DNA of 64,000 nucleotides, from positions 6,076,001 through 6,140,000 of the forward strand of contig NZ_JADOTX010000001.1 in assembly GCF_015751765.1 (NCBI RefSeq), written 5' to 3'. Below, piece by piece: positions 58,872-64,000 of the stretch. Positions within the stretch are counted from its first letter, which is position 1; the number at the start of each line of letters is the position of its first letter. The position numbers and the translations under genes are program-made. The DNA comes from Micromonospora ureilytica (lineage in GTDB: Bacteria > Actinomycetota > Actinomycetes > Mycobacteriales > Micromonosporaceae). Under the pieces are notes generated by a model. The model was not told where the DNA came from, made no database searches, and was given only the letters and a program-made list of their open reading frames with translations.

Positions 58872-59741
58872 TCAGCCGGTGCGGCGGCGGCGCTGCAGGG
58901 CCAGGCCGGCGGTGACCGCACCGGCGACCAGCCCCGCTGCGGCGGTCGACGGTACGGCGATCTTGACCGCTCGGCGGCCGGTGCGGAAGTCCCGCACCTC
59001 CCAGCCGTGCTGGCGGGCCTGCCGCAGCAGGGCGCCGTCCGGGTTGACCGCCACCGCCCGCCCCACCGCGCAGAGCAGCGGCAGGTCGTTCGCCGAGTCG
59101 CTGTAGGCCGCGCAGCGGGCCAGGTCCAGCCCTTCCACCGCGGCCAGCTGGGTGACCGCTTCGGCCTTGGCCGGCCCGTGCATCAGGTCACCCACCAACC
59201 GCCCGGTGTACGCCCCGTCCACCACCTCGGCCACGGTGCCGATGGCACCGGTCAGACCGAGCCGGGCAGCGATCACCCGACCGATCTCGACGGGGGCGGC
59301 GCTGACCAGCCAGACCCGCTGACCGGCGTCCAGGTGACGCTGAGCGAGCTGGTGGGTGCCGGCCCAGATCCGGGGGGCCATCATCTCGTCGAAGATCTCC
59401 TCGGCGAGGTGTTCGACCTCGTTGACCCGCCAACCCTCGACGAAGGCCAGCGCCGCCTCCTTGGCGAGGGACATGTCCCCGGCGTGCTCCCGGGCCAGCA
59501 GCCGGAAGCGGAGCTGCTGCCAGGCGAATCGGGCCAGGTCGCCGGTGGTCACGTAGTTTCGGGAGGCGAGCCCACGGGCGAACCAGTAGATCGACGCGCC
59601 CTGCATCATCGTGTTGTCCACGTCGAAGAACGCCGCGGCGGTCGGGTCGGGTGCGCTGACCGGGGCCAGGTCGGTTTCCGCCCAGCCCGCGGTGTGCCCC
59701 TCGGCGTCGGTGCTGACCGTCACCTTACGGCTACGCGCCAC
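58872..59741 (-). CDS. HAD-IB family phosphatase (SerB1/Rv0505c-like)
   Basis: A 289-aa HAD: nucleophile AAAFFDVDNTMMQGASIYWF, motif II VWLVSAAPVE, Lys in HGPAKAEAV and AAYSDSANDLPLLCAVG. A C-terminal hydrophobic stretch (AAAGLVAGAVTAGLALQ) may anchor it. GTG at 59741. It is convergent with the acyltransferase gene as in M. tuberculosis. Phosphoserine is not the proven substrate of this group. Confidence 0.85.
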   Translation of the reverse strand: MARSRKVTVSTDAEGHTAGWAETDLAPVSAPDPTAAAFFDVDNTMMQGASIYWFARGLASRNYVTTGDLARFAWQQLRFRLLAREHAGDMSLAKEAALAFVEGWRVNEVEHLAEEIFDEMMAPRIWAGTHQLAQRHLDAGQRVWLVSAAPVEIGRVIAARLGLTGAIGTVAEVVDGAYTGRLVGDLMHGPAKAEAVTQLAAVEGLDLARCAAYSDSANDLPLLCAVGRAVAVNPDGALLRQARQHGWEVRDFRTGRRAVKIAVPSTAAAGLVAGAVTAGLALQRRRRTG

Positions 59742-59867
59742 GCGATTCCCTTCCTCACCGGTACGACTGATGCTCCCTCGCGAGGGTATCCGCCGCAGAC
59801 GGTCGACCGGCCGGGCACACAGCGAACTGTGGCGCGGCCGGTCGGACGTGCGGTATAGGGGCGCTGG

Positions 59868-60737
59868 TCAGCGAGCCCCGGGGCAGGTGCTCGGGGCCGG
59901 GCCGAGCGCGTCGCTGGCGGTCGGTGCCGGCAGGCCGCAGGCGATCGCCGCGCGCAGGCCGTCCGAGCGTTCCCGGATGTCGTCCAGCAGCAGCAGCGAC
60001 CGCTGGGTCCGTTCCCGGTCGACGCGGGTGCTCCCGTCGAGCAGACCGCGTACGGCCCGGCGCTGACTCGCCACGAAGGCGTTGAGGGTGTCCAGGCTGC
60101 CCGGCTCGGCTCGTTGCACCGCCGCCGAGGTCAACAGGCGAACTCCCTGCCGGGTGTCGGCGTCCATGTCGTCGAGGACTGCGCTGTAGCCGATCCGGTC
60201 ACCGCGCAGCTTGGCGGCTTCGCCGAGTCTGGTCCGGGCGAAGTCCAGGAAGAGCTGGCCTCGGCTGATGTCCGAGCTGGCCAGGGCGAGCTGGGCCCGT
60301 TCGGTCGAGCGCTTCATGCCGTACAGCGCGTCACCGGGCACCGCGTTCTCGCTCGCGGCGGAGATCCCGGAGACGGCGATGGCTCCGGCGGCGATGCCGA
60401 CCAGGATCGCGCCCCGGGCTCTGGCCCGCCGGGCGGTGGCCGCCGGCAGTAGCCGGCCGCGGGTGGTCGTGGCGGCGGGTTCGCTGACCGCCGCTGGTGT
60501 GGAGCCCAGTCCTTCCCGCTCGGCGGTGGCGAGCAGCATCGCTCGCAGGCCGGTCCGGAAGTCCTGGTCCACCTCGACAGCCGGGGGGTCGACGCTGAGC
60601 CGCTGACCCACCGCGACGAGCGGCGCCAGTTGGCCGTCCACACGCGATCGCACGTGGTGTCGTCGAGCGCCGTTGGCCTCGTCGAGAAGCTGCGCGAAGC
60701 GCTCCGCGCGCCGGCGGGAGAAGAGGGTGTTGTCCAC
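59868..60737 (-). CDS. DUF5667-like membrane protein, probable anti-sigma partner of BldN
   Basis: A 289-aa protein with one transmembrane segment near residues 108-128 (GAILVGIAAGAIAVSGISAA), a cytoplasmic N-terminus with RAERFAQLLDEANG, and an extracytoplasmic helical part with GDALYGMKRSTERAQLALAS, the DUF5667 hallmark. It follows the BldN-like sigma gene, the position of rsbN in Streptomyces. AGGAGG lies 8 nt before the GTG at 60737. Confidence 0.75.
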   Translation of the reverse strand: MDNTLFSRRRAERFAQLLDEANGARRHHVRSRVDGQLAPLVAVGQRLSVDPPAVEVDQDFRTGLRAMLLATAEREGLGSTPAAVSEPAATTTRGRLLPAATARRARARGAILVGIAAGAIAVSGISAASENAVPGDALYGMKRSTERAQLALASSDISRGQLFLDFARTRLGEAAKLRGDRIGYSAVLDDMDADTRQGVRLLTSAAVQRAEPGSLDTLNAFVASQRRAVRGLLDGSTRVDRERTQRSLLLLDDIRERSDGLRAAIACGLPAPTASDALGPAPSTCPGAR

Positions 60738-61025
60738 CGCAGGCACCTCCTCTCGCTGGTCACGGCCGGTCGGCCGCCGTCGTTGCCAGCGACCGGTCGG
60801 CAGTGTGACACCACGGAGGTGAGGTGCCGCCGGCATGCCGGTCGGACCTCGGTGCCCGGGCCTGCCGGGACATCCACCGGTCGCACCCGGAGAAACGCGG
60901 CGGACCGGGCACGGGTTACGGGCCTGGCGGAGCCGAAATTACAGAAAGTGATGGTCATCACCGGGCGGGACCGACTCTGAGCTGCGCGGACGTTGATCGA
61001 CGCCCGTCGGTCCCGCCGTAACAAA

Positions 61026-61982
61026 CTACGGCTGGAAGCCGTCGGGCAGCAGTCGGGCCAGGGCGCGGACGGCGCGGTACTGGAGGGCCTTGATGGCTCC
61101 CTCGTTCTTGCCCATCGCGCGGGCCGTCTCGGCGACCGAGAAGCCCTGGAGGAAGCGGAGCACGATGCACTCCTGCTGCTCCGGGTTGAGCTGCTTCACG
61201 GCGGTGAGGAGCGCGACGTTTGTGATGTGCTCCACCACCGCCGCCTCCGGGCTGCCCTCCGGGCCCCGGTCCTCCCGGTCGGCGTCGAGCACGTCGCCGG
61301 TGGTGACCTCCAGCCGGTAGCGACCCGACTTGAAGTGGTCTGCGACGAGGTTGCGGGCGATCGTCACCAACCAGGCGCCCAGGTCGCGGCCCTGCCAGGT
61401 GAAGCTGCCGATCCGCTTGAGCGCACGCAGGAACGTGTCCGAGGTGAGATCCTCGGCGAGTTGCCGGTTGCCCACCCGGAAGTAGACGAACCGGAAGACG
61501 GTGTCCACGTACCGGTCGTAGATCAGACCGAACGCCGCCGACTCGCCGGCCTGGGCCCGCTCGATCAGCGTCCAGACCTCGGTCGCCGGGTCCGACGGGT
61601 CCGGGCGGCTCGGGAAACCGGTCGGGGTGGTGGCGGTGGTGGCCGGCACCGCCGGGATCACAGCTGTCTCACCCGCCGCCGGGTCGGTGGTGACCGCAGG
61701 TGTGTCGCTTACCCGACGACCCTGCACGGGCATGCTGGGTCGGGGCGGCACGGCGACCCGACCGCCTGCCGGTTTCGCGTTTCCACCGGGCACCGCGGGC
61801 CGCGGCGGTGGTTCGTTATGGTGTGGCCGGCTGCGGATCCGCTGCGCCGCGCCGTCACCCCGCACGACGCCGCCGTGCTGCTCGTCCATTGGGGCGCGAG
61901 CCGCTGGTCGCTCGTTGACATGGGAGCGGGCCGGTTGACCGGTCAGGCCGACCGGGCGTTCCGCGTAACCGAATGCGGTCAC
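61026..61982 (-). CDS. bldN: BldN-family ECF RNA polymerase sigma factor
   Basis: A 318-aa sigma factor. Sigma2 has FRFVYFRVGNRQLAEDLTSD then TFLRALKRI; sigma4 has PEQQECIVLRFLQGFSVAET and GAIKALQYRAVRALARLLP. About 130 Pro-rich residues precede sigma2, recalling the processed N-terminal extension of Streptomyces BldN. GTG at 61982 is the likelier start; the frame is open to GTG 62168. BldN controls aerial-mycelium genes in Streptomyces; here it may serve sporulation. Confidence 0.85.
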   Translation of the reverse strand: MTAFGYAERPVGLTGQPARSHVNERPAARAPMDEQHGGVVRGDGAAQRIRSRPHHNEPPPRPAVPGGNAKPAGGRVAVPPRPSMPVQGRRVSDTPAVTTDPAAGETAVIPAVPATTATTPTGFPSRPDPSDPATEVWTLIERAQAGESAAFGLIYDRYVDTVFRFVYFRVGNRQLAEDLTSDTFLRALKRIGSFTWQGRDLGAWLVTIARNLVADHFKSGRYRLEVTTGDVLDADREDRGPEGSPEAAVVEHITNVALLTAVKQLNPEQQECIVLRFLQGFSVAETARAMGKNEGAIKALQYRAVRALARLLPDGFQP

Positions 61983-62568
61983 CGTGTTGCCCCCGTCCCG
62001 TCGGTTGCCGGGCGGGCCGGTCTGGGTCTCGTCGGGGCGACCCGACCGGGTGACCGGTCGGGTAGGACGGTCGCGGGGGTTGCCGACGGGCGGCAATTCC
62101 CCTGGAGGTGCTGGTCCAATGCGCTCACAGGCACGGGGGCCTCCTCGGGCTGAGGGGTGTCGACTCACGGCAAATGGGGTGACCCGACCCGTGTGATGAT
62201 AGGGCCAACGTCACCCGCGCGTGGCAAGTCCGTTACACAAGGCGGAAGTATTTCCCGCTCCGTCGCACCGACGCCGGACCGGTTGTCCGTCGTGTGCGAT
62301 TGACTTTCCGTCGGCACGGTGTTCCAGGGTGGATGCCCAGGTCGGAGGCACGCCACCCGTTCGGCTGACCCGGCGCGCGGGCCGGTCGGACGGGGGCGGT
62401 CGAACCGCCCGCGGACGGGGTCGCCCGTCCCATCGACAGGACCCGATCGGATCGCCGGTGGCACACCGGACAGTCCCGTACATGGGACTGTTGCGCTGCC
62501 GTCCTCCGGGCCTGGATCGGACCGTTGGGCGTGGCCCGTCGCCGTCCGCTGTGCCAGACTCGATCACC
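61983..62568. other. Divergent spacer between bldN and the acyl-CoA synthetase
   Basis: About 590 nt if bldN starts at 61982. The part to 62168 stays open in the sigma frame but is Pro/Arg-rich and may be an untranslated leader. A minus-strand TATCAT (62201-62196) is a candidate -10. GGGCGGT-cga-ACCGCCC (62394-62410) is a small hairpin. A palindrome is at 62470-62491. No other gene is convincing. Confidence 0.5.
62470..62491. promoter_or_regulatory. Inverted repeat upstream of the acyl-CoA synthetase
   Basis: ACAGTCCC (62470-62477) and GGGACTGT (62484-62491) flank GTACAT, 77 nt before the GTG at 62569. It looks like a TetR-family operator, which often controls acyl-CoA synthetases. Confidence 0.55.
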
Positions 62569-64000
62569 GTGCAGGACGCCTCGGAAAGCCCCGCGCCGAA
62601 CCTCGCCGACCGGCTCCGCCGGATGGCTCTCGACAGCTCCGACCGGCCCGCGCTGCACTGGCGTGAGCACACCCTCAGCTGGTCCGAACTGGACGCCGCG
62701 GTGGACGCCGCCGCCCGCGGCCTGTCCGCCGCCGCGCCACCCACCGACCCCGGCGGTACGCCGCCACGCGTCGCCATCGCACTGCCCAACACGCCGGACT
62801 TCGTGATCGCCTGGCTCGGCGCCCTCCGCGCCGGGCTGATCGCCGTACCGGTCAACCCCGGCTTCACCGCCCCGGAGCTGCGGCACGTGCTGGCCGACTC
62901 CGGCGCGTCGGTGCTCATCGCCACCGACCGCGTACGGAACCTGGTCGCCGACGTGGCGGCCGAGCTGCCCGCGCTCACCTCCGTGCACGGCACGCCACCG
63001 ACGGCCGAGTCGCCCGGACCGATGCCCCGCCCTCGACGAGGCGGCACCGACCTGGCTGTACTGCTCTACACCTCCGGCACCGAGGGGTGGCCCAAGGGAG
63101 CGATGCTCTCGCACCAGGCGCTGCTCGCCAACCACGAACAGGTCGCGGAGATCGAGCCGCCGGTGGTCGGCCCGACGGACACTGTTCTCCTCGCGTTGCC
63201 GCTGTTCCACGCGTACGGGCTCAACTCGGGGCTCGGCGCGGTAGTGCACGACGGCGCGACAGGCGTGCTGCTCGACGAACCAGGCCCGACGGCAGGGCTG
63301 GACGAGGTCGCGCGGCACCGGGTCAGCGTGCTGGTCGGCGTACCGTCGATGTTTCTGACCTGGGCCGCCACGGCCACGGCCCGCGCGGCGACCGCGTCGG
63401 TGCGGGTCGCGGTCTGCGGCGCGGCACCGCTCGAACCTGCGGTCGCGGCGCGGTTCACGGAGGTCACCGGGCATCAGGTGCACATCGGGTACGGACTCAC
63501 CGAGACCGCGCCGGTGCTCACCTCCACCCTGGTCGGTGGCGTGGCCAAGCCGGGTTCGATCGGCCGGCCGCTGCCCGGCGTTCGGCTGCGCCTGGTCGGC
63601 GCGGACGGGGTGGACCTGTGGCGCGACGGGCTGGCCGTCCCCGACGACGACCCGGATGAGCTGGACATCTCCGACGTGGCGCCGGGCACCGACCCGGGGC
63701 AGATAGTGGTGTCCGGCCCCAACCTCTTCACCGGCTACTGGCCGGACGGTCGGGGCGGCCCGGACGCCGACGGTTGGTGGGGCACCTGTGACATCGCGTA
63801 CGCCGACGAGGACGGCGACCTCTTCCTGGTCGACCGGCTCGGCGAGTTGATCCTGGTCAACGGGTTCAACGTCTATCCGCATGAGGTCGAGCTGGTGCTC
63901 GCCGGGCATCCCGGGGTGGTCGAGTCGGCGGTACTGGGTGTGCCGCACCCGCGGACCGGCGAGACTGTGCGGGCGTACGTGGTGCCGGCCCAGGGCCAAC
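62569..64000 (+). CDS. AMP-dependent acyl-CoA synthetase/ligase (3' end beyond window)
   Basis: 477 residues visible. The ANL core is present: P-loop VLLYTSGTEGWPKGAMLSHQ, HIGYGLTETAPVLTS and DLFLVDRLGELILVNGFNVY then PHEVELVLAGHPGVVESAVL. Three positions differ from consensus: SGTT is SGTE, the T(G)D loop is GTCDIAY, and the hinge lysine region reads GELILVNG. Standard members activate a fatty or aryl acid to the CoA ester. The GTG at 62569 is inferred from frame and context. Confidence 0.82.
   Translation, partial: MQDASESPAPNLADRLRRMALDSSDRPALHWREHTLSWSELDAAVDAAARGLSAAAPPTDPGGTPPRVAIALPNTPDFVIAWLGALRAGLIAVPVNPGFTAPELRHVLADSGASVLIATDRVRNLVADVAAELPALTSVHGTPPTAESPGPMPRPRRGGTDLAVLLYTSGTEGWPKGAMLSHQALLANHEQVAEIEPPVVGPTDTVLLALPLFHAYGLNSGLGAVVHDGATGVLLDEPGPTAGLDEVARHRVSVLVGVPSMFLTWAATATARAATASVRVAVCGAAPLEPAVAARFTEVTGHQVHIGYGLTETAPVLTSTLVGGVAKPGSIGRPLPGVRLRLVGADGVDLWRDGLAVPDDDPDELDISDVAPGTDPGQIVVSGPNLFTGYWPDGRGGPDADGWWGTCDIAYADEDGDLFLVDRLGELILVNGFNVYPHEVELVLAGHPGVVESAVLGVPHPRTGETVRAYVVPAQGQ

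Overview
The window looks like a chromosomal segment of a Micromonospora-type actinomycete (family inferred, not proven). It has very high GC, GTG and TTG starts, many 4-nt stop/start overlaps, mycothiol genes (mshA, an MDMPI-family enzyme), a BldN-type sigma factor, and promoters whose -10 hexamer lies 6-8 nt before the start codon, which suggests many leaderless mRNAs. I see no rRNA, tRNA, CRISPR array, transposase or integrase. Several blocks keep the gene order of the Mycobacterium tuberculosis Rv0474-Rv0505c region, so most of the window is ancestral core with accessory genes inserted.

Layout. 0-8.3 kb: end of a glycogen-debranching gene, an SCP2-like gene, then a divergent promoter between a DsrE gene and a mini-operon (34-codon membrane peptide, 20-codon repeat ORF, nitrobindin); pabC-like, Fur, YgfZ, DUF849 (BKACE), asparaginase and an alpha/beta hydrolase. 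8.4-12.7 kb: XRE regulator-hbhA-DUF2516 block, hydrolase, AlaX-like editing protein, SDR. 12.7-17.2 kb: minus-strand operon of ABC ATPase, ABC-2 permease, histidine kinase, response regulator and WYL regulator. 17.4-18.7 kb: EI24/CysZ-like and macrodomain genes, followed by two large hairpin repeats. 19-24.6 kb: accessory island with a frameshifted XRE regulator, two small divergent genes, and a 963-aa heparinase-like lyase flanked by an intact GNAT gene and a duplicated copy of that gene's 3' end. 24.9-30.6 kb: sugar ABC transporter-GH1-LacI operon (cebEFG-bglC-like) with twin LacI operators. 30.7-36.5 kb: MDMPI, murB, methyltransferase, SDR, mshA, YbjN. 36.6-40.7 kb: histone-H1-like fusion protein and two MFS paralogs. 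40.9-44.6 kb: gpmA, phoU and senX3-regX3 with PHO-box-like repeats. 44.7-50.8 kb: a small inverted-repeat element, a cysteine-rich protein, Ppx/GppA, a sugar-phosphate isomerase-like protein, CGNR regulator, ATP-grasp ligase-lipoprotein pair and proline dehydrogenase. 50.9-55.7 kb: anchored HExxH protein and a MacAB-like exporter. 55.9-58.8 kb: excisionase-type HTH, the 33-aa ribosomal protein bS22, an epimerase and an acyltransferase joined by a second copy of the 20-codon repeat ORF. 58.9-62 kb: HAD phosphatase, anti-sigma candidate, BldN-like sigma. 62.6-64 kb: 5' part of an acyl-CoA synthetase.

Most notable unexplained signals: (1) a 63-nt intercistronic element present twice in identical architecture: GTGA overlap with the upstream stop, 20 codons, an internal Shine-Dalgarno, GTGA overlap with the next start; (2) the lyase gene bracketed by a duplicated GNAT 3' end; (3) a Rho-N/SAP + H1-tail fusion with a small C-terminal domain; (4) a 136-bp element with 13-bp inverted ends and internal 15-nt repeats; (5) a nested dyad operator in front of the XRE-hbhA block.
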